Source: Roseomonas alba (lineage in GTDB: Bacteria; Pseudomonadota; Alphaproteobacteria; Acetobacterales; Acetobacteraceae). From it: a stretch of 64,000 nucleotides of DNA. Under the pieces are notes generated by a model. The model searched no databases. It was given only the letters and a program-made list of their open reading frames with translations, and was not told the origin of the DNA. The position numbers and the translations under genes were made by a program. Positions 50,754-58,136 of the stretch are shown in pieces (positions within the stretch are counted from its first letter, which is position 1; every line of letters begins with the position of its first letter). The stretch lies in the NCBI RefSeq assembly GCF_019430885.1, contig NZ_JAHYBZ010000006.1, forward strand, positions 248,001 to 312,000. Reading direction: 5' to 3'.

Positions 50754-51270
50754 GCTCCGCCACGACGCGCGCCGCGCCGTCTTCCGGCGTCGCGTCGTTC
50801 ATCACCGTCACGGTGTCGAGGCCAGGCGCAAGAGTCATCTCGCGCTGCAATCGTGCGGCGATGTCCTCGGCGGTCTCGCGCCCGCGCGCGGCGAGGCGCG
50901 CGGCCAGCACCGGCACCGGCGCCGTCACCACCAGCACGCGCAACGGGTAGCGCGCGGCGGCCTCGGCCAACACGCCGCGCGACAGGTTCGCCACCGCGAC
51001 GCGGCCGGCGGCGATGTCGGCCTCGATGTCCCGCGGGATGCCGTAGAGCAGCCCATGCACGTTCCACCAAAGCGCGAAGCGGCCGGCGTCGCGTTCGGCC
51101 TCGAAGCCGGGCACGTCCAGCGCACGGTGGGCTTCGCCGCCGGCCGCCGCGGGTCGCGTGATCGCACGCTGCACGAAGCGGAAGCGCGGATCGCCGTCGA
51201 GCTGCGCCCGGGCGAGCGCCATCAGCGTGTCCTTCCCGGCACCCGAGGGCCCGACCACCGCCATCAGCAT
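50719..51270 (-). CDS. phnN: Ribose 1,5-bisphosphate phosphokinase PhnN
   Basis: Guanylate-kinase-like enzyme that converts ribose 1,5-bisphosphate to PRPP, closing the C-P lyase pathway. It has 183 residues from the ATG at 51270 (MLMAVVGPSGAGKDTLMALA). The P-loop is GPSGAGKDT, followed by VQRAITRPAAAGGEAHRAL and LWWNVHGLLYGIPRDIEADI. It is on the opposite strand to the rest of the operon, which is unusual, since phnN normally follows phnM. A longer upstream open frame is the antisense of the next gene. Confidence 0.92.
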   Translation of the reverse strand: MLMAVVGPSGAGKDTLMALARAQLDGDPRFRFVQRAITRPAAAGGEAHRALDVPGFEAERDAGRFALWWNVHGLLYGIPRDIEADIAAGRVAVANLSRGVLAEAAARYPLRVLVVTAPVPVLAARLAARGRETAEDIAARLQREMTLAPGLDTVTVMNDATPEDGAARVVAELTRAAEDARRS

Positions 51271-51351
51271 GAAACGTAGAACCCCCGGCAGGATTGACGT
51301 GCTCCCTCTGCCGCGCGACGAGTTTCGCCGCAAGACCGAGGAACCGCGCAC

Positions 51352-53187
51352 ATGTCCGTCGTGACGCCGGAGATGATCGGCTTCCCCGCCAAGGAGGCCC
51401 CGAGCATGTTCACCACCCGCCCCGAGATCATCGGCACCTTCGGCGCCGTCGCCTCGACACATTGGCTCGCGAGCCAGGTCGGCATGGCGGTGTTGGAACG
51501 CGGCGGCAACGCCTTCGACGCCGCTGCCGCGGCCGGCTTCACGCTGCAGATCGTCGAGCCACACCTGAACGGCCCCGGCGGCGACTGCCCTATCATCATC
51601 CACAGCGCCAGCACGGGCACGCAGTCGGTCATCTGCGGCCAGGGCCCGGCGCCGGCGGGGCTGACGGTCGCGCATATGCGCAGCCTCGGCCAGGAGATCA
51701 TGCCGGGCACCGGGTTGCTCGCGACGCCCATTCCCGGCGCCTTCGATGCGTGGATGCTGATGTTGCGCGACCACGGGACCTGGTCCGTGCGGGAGGTGCT
51801 GGCCTATGCGATCGGCTATGCCCGCCGCGGCGCGCCGATGGTCCCGCGCATCCGCGCGACGATCGAAAGCGTCCGGCCGCTGTTCGAGGCCGAATGGCCG
51901 ACCTCCGCCGCGCTGTGGCTGCGCGATGGCGGGCCGGCGCCGAATGGCGTCTATGCCAACCCGACGCTCGCCGACACCTATGAGCGCGTCGTGAAGGAAG
52001 CCGAGGCCGTGGGCGGGCGCGAGGCGCAGATCGATGCCGCCCGCGCCGCCTGGTATCGCGGCTTCGTCGCCGAGGCGATCGGCAGGTTCGCCGCCACCAC
52101 CGAGGCGATGGACACCTCCGGCGAACGCCATCGCGGCGTCATCACCGCGGACGACATGGCGCGGTGGTCGGCCACGGTCGAGAAGCCGGTGACCCTCGAC
52201 TATCACGGCCACACCGTCCTGAAGTGCGGGCCGTGGAGCCAGGGCCCGGCGATGCTTCAGACCATGGCCCTGATGGCGGGCTTCGACGTGGGTGCGATGG
52301 ACCCGGTCGGCGCCGATTTCATCCATCACGTCGTCGAGGCCAAGAAGCTCGCCTTCGCCGATCGCGAGGCCTTCTACGGCGATCCCGACTTCGTGGACGT
52401 GCCGCTCGAGACGCTGCTCTCGGCGGCCTACAATGATGAGCGGCGCAAGCTGATCGGGCCGGATGCCTCGCTGGAGTTCATCCCCGGCAATCCGGATGGG
52501 CGCGAGCATCGCACCGACTACGCTGCGGCTATCCGGCGCTCGAAGGAACTCGCCGCCGCGGCGGGATCGGGCGAGCCGACCGTGTCGCGGCTCGGCGCCT
52601 CGGGCGGCGATACCTGCCACATCGACATCATCGACACCCATGGCAACATGGTCAGCGCGACGCCGTCCGCGGGCTGGCTGCAATCCTCGCCGGCCATCCC
52701 GGAGCTAGGCTTCTGCCTGGGGTCGCGCTGCCAGATGTTCTGGCTGGACGAGACGCTGCCGAACGGGCTGCAGCCGGGCAAGCGGCCGCGCACCACGCTG
52801 TCGCCGTCCATGGTGCTGAAGGAAGGCCGGCCCTGGATGTCCTTCGGCACGCCGGGCGGCGAGCAGCAGGATCAGTGGCAGCCCATCATGCTGATGCGCA
52901 TGATCCATCACGGCTTCAACATCCAGCAGGCGATCGACCTGCCCTCATTCCACTCCGAGCATTGGATCAGCAGCTTCTGGCCGCGCGGTGCCAAGCCCGG
53001 GAAGGTGGTGATCGAAGGCCGCTATGCGCCTTCCGTGCTGGAAGACCTGAAGGCTCGCGGCCATGTCGCCGAGATGGGCGGCGAGTGGTCCGAAGGCCGC
53101 CTGACCGGCGTGCGGCAGGAGACGGACGGCACCATCCGTGCCGGCGCCAATCCGCGCGGCATGCAGGGCTACGCGGTCGGCCGCTGA
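51352..53187 (+). CDS. Gamma-glutamyltransferase-family protein
   Basis: Ntn hydrolase of the GGT family, acting on gamma-glutamyl amides or related cephalosporin or oxamate-type substrates. It has 611 residues. A pro-sequence half with GTFGAVASTHWLASQVGMAV and the Arg/Asp patches precedes the autocleavage site SGGDTCHIDI. The predicted nucleophile is T421, and the small subunit is then about 190 residues. There is no signal peptide, so it is likely a cytoplasmic member, as in YwrD-like proteins. Its stop overlaps the next start (TGATG). Confidence 0.88.
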   Translation: MSVVTPEMIGFPAKEAPSMFTTRPEIIGTFGAVASTHWLASQVGMAVLERGGNAFDAAAAAGFTLQIVEPHLNGPGGDCPIIIHSASTGTQSVICGQGPAPAGLTVAHMRSLGQEIMPGTGLLATPIPGAFDAWMLMLRDHGTWSVREVLAYAIGYARRGAPMVPRIRATIESVRPLFEAEWPTSAALWLRDGGPAPNGVYANPTLADTYERVVKEAEAVGGREAQIDAARAAWYRGFVAEAIGRFAATTEAMDTSGERHRGVITADDMARWSATVEKPVTLDYHGHTVLKCGPWSQGPAMLQTMALMAGFDVGAMDPVGADFIHHVVEAKKLAFADREAFYGDPDFVDVPLETLLSAAYNDERRKLIGPDASLEFIPGNPDGREHRTDYAAAIRRSKELAAAAGSGEPTVSRLGASGGDTCHIDIIDTHGNMVSATPSAGWLQSSPAIPELGFCLGSRCQMFWLDETLPNGLQPGKRPRTTLSPSMVLKEGRPWMSFGTPGGEQQDQWQPIMLMRMIHHGFNIQQAIDLPSFHSEHWISSFWPRGAKPGKVVIEGRYAPSVLEDLKARGHVAEMGGEWSEGRLTGVRQETDGTIRAGANPRGMQGYAVGR

Positions 53188-54056
53188 TGCGCGCCCTGCT
53201 CGCGCTGGTGCACTACTTCAAGGGGGAGGCGGAATCCCGCCACTCCTCGACAGACGAACGCCGGCGCGAGCAACGGGCCGGGGTGCTGCGGCGGGTGATC
53301 GATTCCTGGCGCGGCAGCCTCGGCGCCACCACGACGCTCACCATCGAGACGAAGCGCTTCGACCGGATGCGCGGGGCGGTCGACGGGCTCGACATCGTGG
53401 TGGTCACCAACGGCACGGACCATCTGCTGGATGAGGCGCATGCCAAGGCACGGGGCGTGCGGCATGTCGCGGCACAGGTGGACAATCCGCGCATGCTGGG
53501 CTTCGCAGCGCATCGGCTGTTTGCGGAGCTGCGTCATAACTACGACCTGTTCTGCTATTCCGAAGACGATCTACGCATCGCCGATCCCGGATTCATTGAC
53601 CGTCTGCGGGCCTTCCAGAATGCATTCGGATGGAAGCGGCTGCTGATGCCGAACCGCTTCGAATGGAACCCGAACGGCCCGACGCTCAAGACTTGGATCG
53701 ACGGCGACCTGCGCCCTGGAGCCACATCGGCGTGGCGCGATCCGCTGCCGGACGAGCCCTTCCTGCACCTGCCCATGCCAGGCCGCGCGCCGGTCGTGTT
53801 CCGGCGCGCGATGAACCCGCATAGCGGCTTCTTCGCGCTGTCGGCAACGCAGCTTGCGCATTGGGTGCGGCAGCCGAGCTTCCTCGATCGCGACGTGTCC
53901 TTCATCTCTCCGCTGGAAAGTGCGGCGACGCTCGCCGTGATGAAGGTCTTCCCGATCTACAAGGCGCATGGGCCGGATGCGGGGTTCCTCGAGATCGAGC
54001 ATCTCGACAATCGCTTCTCCTCCATGACACTGCCGGGATCAGGAGGAACGCCATGA
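53187..54056 (+). CDS. Unassigned GT-A-like glycosyltransferase
   Basis: It has 289 residues. The N-terminus MRALLALVHYFKGEAE is followed by a Rossmann-like first half with VVVTNGTDHLLDEA (72-85). The segment YDLFCYSEDDLRIADPGF contains SEDD at 125-128, a likely DXD-type metal site of GT-A enzymes. A later NPHSGFFALSATQLAH and FISPLESAATLAV carry no clear family hallmark. I cannot name the sugar. Its ATG sits in the stop of the GGT gene, and its stop overlaps the amidohydrolase start, so the three are strictly coupled. Confidence 0.6.
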   Translation: MRALLALVHYFKGEAESRHSSTDERRREQRAGVLRRVIDSWRGSLGATTTLTIETKRFDRMRGAVDGLDIVVVTNGTDHLLDEAHAKARGVRHVAAQVDNPRMLGFAAHRLFAELRHNYDLFCYSEDDLRIADPGFIDRLRAFQNAFGWKRLLMPNRFEWNPNGPTLKTWIDGDLRPGATSAWRDPLPDEPFLHLPMPGRAPVVFRRAMNPHSGFFALSATQLAHWVRQPSFLDRDVSFISPLESAATLAVMKVFPIYKAHGPDAGFLEIEHLDNRFSSMTLPGSGGTP

Positions 54057-54898
54057 CCATCATCGATGCCCAGGTCCATATCTGGTCCAGCGGGACGCCG
54101 AGCGGCGACCATCGCCAGGTTTCGTCCTACACCGTCGAGGAATTGCTGACGGAGATGGACGCCGCGGGTGTGGACGGCGCCGTGATCCATCCGCCGGTCT
54201 CCTGGGACCCGGATGCCAATGCGGTGGCGGAGGATGCCGCGAAGCGGTTCCCCGACCGTTTCGCCGTGCTCGGCCAAGTGCCGCTCGATACGCCGGAGAC
54301 CAGCCGCGCGCTGCTGAAGGGCTGGCGCCAGCGGCCCGGGCAATGCGGGCTGCGCTACCCGCTGATCCGCAAGGACCAGGAACGCTGGCCCTATGACGGC
54401 ACGCTGGACTGGCTGTGGCCGGTCGCGGAGGCCGAAGGGCTGCCGGTCGCGACCATGGCTTGGCGCTTCCTGCCGGAATTCGCGCGCATCGCGGAACGCC
54501 ATCCTGAGCTGCGGCTGATCATCGATCATTGCGGGCTGATCCGGCATGAGAAGGGTGCGGCGGCCTTCGCGAACATTGATGCCGTGACCGCGCTGGCGCG
54601 CTTCCCGAATGTCGCGCTGAAGGCGACGGGTGCGCCGGGGTATTCGCAGCAGGGCTATCCGTTCCGCGACATCCATGACGGGCTGCATCGCCTGTATGAT
54701 GCCTTCGGCCCGGATCGCTTCTTCTGGGGTACGGACATCACGCGCATGCCCTGCACCTGGACGCAGTGCATCACCCTGTTCACCGAGGAATTGCCCTGGC
54801 TGCGCGGTGACGCCCTGACCCGCGTCATGGGTCCGGCCTTCCGCGACTGGATCGGCTGGTCGATTTCGCAGAAATCGCCCGAAGATGCAGGAAACTGA
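54053..54898 (+). CDS. Amidohydrolase family 2 (TIM-barrel metal hydrolase)
   Basis: It has 281 residues from the ATG at 54053, with AGGAGG 7 bases upstream. The PF04909 pattern DAQVHIW is at 5-11, DGAVIHPPVSWDPDAN follows, then LRLIIDHCG and FFWGTDITRMPC with the metal-binding Asp. Such enzymes hydrolyse lactones, decarboxylate aromatic acids or cleave related bonds. The substrate is unknown. It is the third and last gene of the coupled set. Two hairpins at and after its stop end the unit. Confidence 0.85.
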   Translation: MTIIDAQVHIWSSGTPSGDHRQVSSYTVEELLTEMDAAGVDGAVIHPPVSWDPDANAVAEDAAKRFPDRFAVLGQVPLDTPETSRALLKGWRQRPGQCGLRYPLIRKDQERWPYDGTLDWLWPVAEAEGLPVATMAWRFLPEFARIAERHPELRLIIDHCGLIRHEKGAAAFANIDAVTALARFPNVALKATGAPGYSQQGYPFRDIHDGLHRLYDAFGPDRFFWGTDITRMPCTWTQCITLFTEELPWLRGDALTRVMGPAFRDWIGWSISQKSPEDAGN

Positions 54899-54936
54899 GT
54901 TTCCTGCCGGGGTGCTCGAGGGGCGGAGCCCCTCGA
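54887..54936. terminator. Two tandem hairpins at the end of the three-gene operon
   Basis: The first (54887-54907) is GCAGGAAAC-TGA-GTTTCCTGC, a perfect 9-bp stem whose loop is the stop codon of the amidohydrolase gene. The second (54916-54936) is TCGAGGGGC-GGA-GCCCCTCGA, also a perfect 9-bp stem. It also serves the convergent flavodoxin gene. Confidence 0.65.
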
Positions 54937-54943
54937 TCTTCCG

Positions 54944-55435
54944 TCAGAACATCCCGATGGCCAGCCCGGCGGCGATGGTCGCGCCGAGTTCCTCGCAGCG
55001 CGCGACATCGTCGGCCGGGATGGTCTTGGGTGCGAGGATCGCCTCCGGCGTCTGCGCGTGGGTACAGACTATGAGCGGTTCGGCGACCTGCCGCAGCCGC
55101 CAGCCTGTCGCGATGCGCGCCACCTGGCGCACGGCGTTGGCTCCGTCGCTGCCGGCGCAGACCATCAGGGCATAGGGCCGCCCCTCGATGCGCCCTAGCG
55201 CGGCGTAGTAGGTGCGATCGAAGAAGTCCTTCATCATGCCGGCGATGGCGGCGAGATTCTCGGGTGTCGCGAAGAGATAGCCGTCGGCCGCGAGCAGGTC
55301 GTCGCCGGCCGCGTCACGTGCTTCCAGCAGCCGCACGCGGACCCCCTCGCCTTCCGCTGCGCGCGCCGCTGCCTGCGCCATCTGCCGCGTCCCGCCGGTC
55401 ATGGAGTGGAAGACCATCAGCAGCGTCTTCGTCAT
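54944..55435 (-). CDS. Flavodoxin-family protein
   Basis: FMN-binding flavodoxin/NADPH-quinone-reductase-like protein. It has 163 residues. The FMN phosphate loop is FHSMTGGTRQMAQAA (9-23), and the family helix-loop is YLFATPENLAAIAGMMKDFFDR. A third segment has LMVCAGSDGANAVRQ, the isoalloxazine contact. The partner is unknown. It diverges from the carboxymuconolactone decarboxylase-like gene with 39 bases between starts. Confidence 0.85.
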   Translation of the reverse strand: MTKTLLMVFHSMTGGTRQMAQAAARAAEGEGVRVRLLEARDAAGDDLLAADGYLFATPENLAAIAGMMKDFFDRTYYAALGRIEGRPYALMVCAGSDGANAVRQVARIATGWRLRQVAEPLIVCTHAQTPEAILAPKTIPADDVARCEELGATIAAGLAIGMF

Positions 55436-55474
55436 CGGCTATCCTCGCCGCCCAACACGCGAGGAGGATACGCG

Positions 55475-55873
55475 ATGACCGACACGGATGCGCATGCCGC
55501 GCTGCAAGCCACGGGGCGGCAGGCGATGCGGGAGGTTCTCGGCGAAGGCTACATGGCGAAGCGGGACGCCAGCACCTCGCCGCTGAACCAGGCGCTGCGG
55601 CACCTGTCGGAGGAGTTCCCCTACGCCTCTCTGTGGACGCGCGGGACGCTGACGCGACGGGAGCGCAGCATGGTGACGATCGGCATGCTGGTCGCGATGA
55701 GCCAGCATCACGAACTGCGCGGGCATCTGGTCGGCGCGCTGAACAATGGCTGCACGCCGGAAGAGATCGCCGAGGTGATCACCCATTCCTGCGCCTATGC
55801 CGGGTTTCCGGCGGCGATCGCGGCGATGCGGACGGCGGAGGAGGTGCTGAAAGACGTCAGCACCGCGGGGTGA
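55475..55873 (+). CDS. Carboxymuconolactone decarboxylase-like protein
   Basis: AhpD-like alpha-helical protein resembling PcaC. It has 132 residues from the ATG at 55475, with GAGGAGG upstream. PFAM-type features are LWTRGTLTRRERSMVTIGML and HHELRGHLVGALNNGCTPEEIAEVITHSC with the family's Glu/His/Cys site. The pair of CXXC cysteines of AhpD is absent, so a PcaC-like reaction is more likely than peroxidase reduction. No other protocatechuate genes are nearby. Confidence 0.85.
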   Translation: MTDTDAHAALQATGRQAMREVLGEGYMAKRDASTSPLNQALRHLSEEFPYASLWTRGTLTRRERSMVTIGMLVAMSQHHELRGHLVGALNNGCTPEEIAEVITHSCAYAGFPAAIAAMRTAEEVLKDVSTAG

Positions 55874-55950
55874 GGCAGCGCCTGGGCCATTGGCGCGAGG
55901 GGAAGATCGAAGAAGGGGCACAGCCCCCATGAGCGTGCGACGGCGGCCAC

Positions 55951-56274
55951 GGGGACGGGCTTTGCCCCTCCCCGAACCCCACCAAAGGCCCAAGGCCTTT
56001 GGAAACCATCACCTGGCCCGGCGCCCAGCAGTCAGAATGGTGACAAGATCCGCTCTTGCGCACGGAGGGCGTCCTATCAGCCGCGCCAGACGCCAAAAGA
56101 TCGCACTCCAGGTGCTCCAAGCACCACGGGCACCCATTGGCGTCGCGAAGCAACGTCAATGAGACCCCGGTGTCGGGGTCGTTTGGAAGGGCGGCGCCCC
56201 TCCAATTGCGCCCGTGGAACCATCGGGATCATTTGAATCCCGCGGCAGGGTGAACCCGAAAGGGGCGGCGCCCC
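55951..56274. repeat. Composite hairpin repeat, element D
   Basis: The largest copy, filling most of the 435-base gap between two convergent genes. The left arm GGGGACGGGC-TTT-GCCCCTCCCC is at about 55951-55974, CCAAAGGCC-CAA-GGCCTTTGG at 55982-56002, and then AAACCATCACCTGG. Further perfect hairpins are GGTGCT-CCA-AGCACC (56111-56125) and GACCCCG-GTGT-CGGGGTC (56163-56180). CCATTGGCGT (56134) with its imperfect inverse matches element B. It ends with GGAAGGGCGGCGCCCCTCC (56185-56203) and a second AGGGGCGGCGCCCCT at 56260-56274. Confidence 0.8.
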
Positions 56275-56308
56275 TCTCGGTCCAACAGCGGCCGTATCAG
56301 GAACCGCC

Positions 56309-58072
56309 TTACCGCGTGCGCGGGCCCGTCCGCCGCGGCGCCGGGGTCCGTACCGCCTGGGCCGGCGCCGGCGCGGCCGCGCCCGCCGCCGCCTTCGTCG
56401 CCTGCGCCCGCAGATCCGCGATGGTCGCGCGGTTCGTCACCTGCTCGGGGTTGGTGCGCACTTCCACGACGGCGGGCTTGCCGGAGGCGAGCGCCCGCTT
56501 CACCGCCGGCACCAGTTCCTCGGTACGCTCCACGATCTCGCCATGGCCGCCGAAGGCCTCGATGAACTTGGCGAAATCGGGGTTGGTCAGGGCGGTTCCG
56601 GACACGCGGGCTGGATAGGCGCGTTCCTGGTACATCCGGATCGTGCCGTACATCTGGTTGTTGAAGACCAAGATGACCGGGTTCACCGAGTGGTGGAACG
56701 CGGTCGCGATCTCCTGCCCCGTCATCAGGAAGCCGCCATCGCCCACGAAGGCGATCACGGGCCGGTTCGGATGGGTGATCTTGGCGCCGATCGCGGCCGG
56801 GACCGAGTAGCCCATCGCGCCGTTGGTCGGGCCCAGGAAGTCCTGCTTCTCGCCGAAATGCATGAAGCGATTGGGCCAGGTCGCGAAGTTGCCGGCATCG
56901 GTGGTGAAGATGGTGTCCGCCGGCAGTTCCTTTTCCAGCTCCTGCAGGGCGACGGCGAGGTTCAGCGGCCCCTCGTAATCCTGCGGCTTGGCCTGGGCGA
57001 GGCGGAGTTCACGCAGTTCCTTGGTCCAGGCCGACCAGACCGGCTTGGCGACAGGGCCCGCGGCCTTGGCGGCCGCGGCGAAGGCGTTGAGTTCGGAGAC
57101 GATGCCGAGCGCCGGGCGATAGACGCGCCCGATCTCCGCCTGGTCCGGATAGACATGGATGATGGGCGTCGCGCCGGCCATGTCGAGCAGCGTGTAGCCC
57201 TGGCTCACCGGCTCCCCGATACGGGTGCCGATGGCGAGGATCAGGTCGGCTTCCTTGGCCTTGGCGACCAGCCCGGCATCCGCGCCGACGCCGAGGTCAC
57301 CGACATAATTCGCCGAGGTCCCATCGAAGAGCCCCATGCGGCGGAAGGCGACCGAGACCGGCAGGTCGTTGGCGACCAGCCAGTCGCGGATATCGGCCTT
57401 GCCCTGGTCCGACCAGCGCGACCCGCCGATGACGGCGAGCGGCTTCTTCGCCCCTTCGAGCATCTTCAACACCCGGGTCATGGCGTCGGGGGCCGGATGC
57501 GGCGGCAGTACCTCGGCCGGGGGAATGTCGGGGACGGAGGCGAGACGCTTCTGCATCTCCTCGCTGATCGCGACAACGACGGGACCGGGCCGGCCGGAGG
57601 TCGCGACATCGAAGGCGTGGGCCATCAGCTCGGGGATGCGCTTCTCGTCGTCGATCTGTGTCACCCACTTCGCCAGCGGTCCGAACATCTGGCGGTAGTC
57701 GACCTCCTGGAAGGTCTCGCGATCGGTCTCCTCGATCGGGATCTGGCCGACCAGCAGGACGAGCGGGGTGGAATCCTGGAAGGCGACATGCACGCCGATC
57801 GCGGCATGGCAGGCGCCCGGGCCGCGGGTCACGATGGCCACGCCCGGCTTGCCGGTCAGCTTGCCATAGGCCTCGGCCATGTGGACGGCGCCGGCCTCGA
57901 AGCGGCAGGTGACGAGCTGCAACCGGTTCCGCACCGAATAGAGCCCATCCAGCAGGTCCAGGTAGGATTCGCCCGGCACGCAAAAGGCATGCGTCACACC
58001 CTGCGCCACCAGCGCATCCGCCAGCAGCTTGCCCCCCGTGCGCCCCGCCATCGCGCGCCGACCTTCAGTCAT
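56309..58072 (-). CDS. Thiamine-diphosphate enzyme, acetolactate-synthase-like
   Basis: Catalytic subunit of the acetolactate synthase / glyoxylate carboligase / sulfoacetaldehyde acetyltransferase superfamily. It has 587 residues. The N-terminal TPP-pyrimidine domain has FCVPGESYLDLLDGL and the activating Glu at 59 in CRFEAGAVHM. The central domain is followed by the TPP-diphosphate motif GDGGFLMTGQEIATAF ending in FNN. The C-terminal 40 residues are Ala/Pro-rich and basic. No regulatory subunit gene is adjacent, so valine synthesis is less likely than a catabolic role. Confidence 0.85.
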   Translation of the reverse strand: MTEGRRAMAGRTGGKLLADALVAQGVTHAFCVPGESYLDLLDGLYSVRNRLQLVTCRFEAGAVHMAEAYGKLTGKPGVAIVTRGPGACHAAIGVHVAFQDSTPLVLLVGQIPIEETDRETFQEVDYRQMFGPLAKWVTQIDDEKRIPELMAHAFDVATSGRPGPVVVAISEEMQKRLASVPDIPPAEVLPPHPAPDAMTRVLKMLEGAKKPLAVIGGSRWSDQGKADIRDWLVANDLPVSVAFRRMGLFDGTSANYVGDLGVGADAGLVAKAKEADLILAIGTRIGEPVSQGYTLLDMAGATPIIHVYPDQAEIGRVYRPALGIVSELNAFAAAAKAAGPVAKPVWSAWTKELRELRLAQAKPQDYEGPLNLAVALQELEKELPADTIFTTDAGNFATWPNRFMHFGEKQDFLGPTNGAMGYSVPAAIGAKITHPNRPVIAFVGDGGFLMTGQEIATAFHHSVNPVILVFNNQMYGTIRMYQERAYPARVSGTALTNPDFAKFIEAFGGHGEIVERTEELVPAVKRALASGKPAVVEVRTNPEQVTNRATIADLRAQATKAAAGAAAPAPAQAVRTPAPRRTGPRTR

Positions 58073-58136
58073 ACGGACACCCTTCCCGTGATTCGGAATC
58101 AGTCGCCGGCGAAGCTAGCCGGTCCCGGCCGGCGCG

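Noticed and set aside
50719..52683. A 654-codon minus-strand frame extending phnN upstream
   Set aside because: Only the last 183 codons match PhnN. The rest is antisense to the gamma-glutamyltransferase gene, so phnN starts at 51270.
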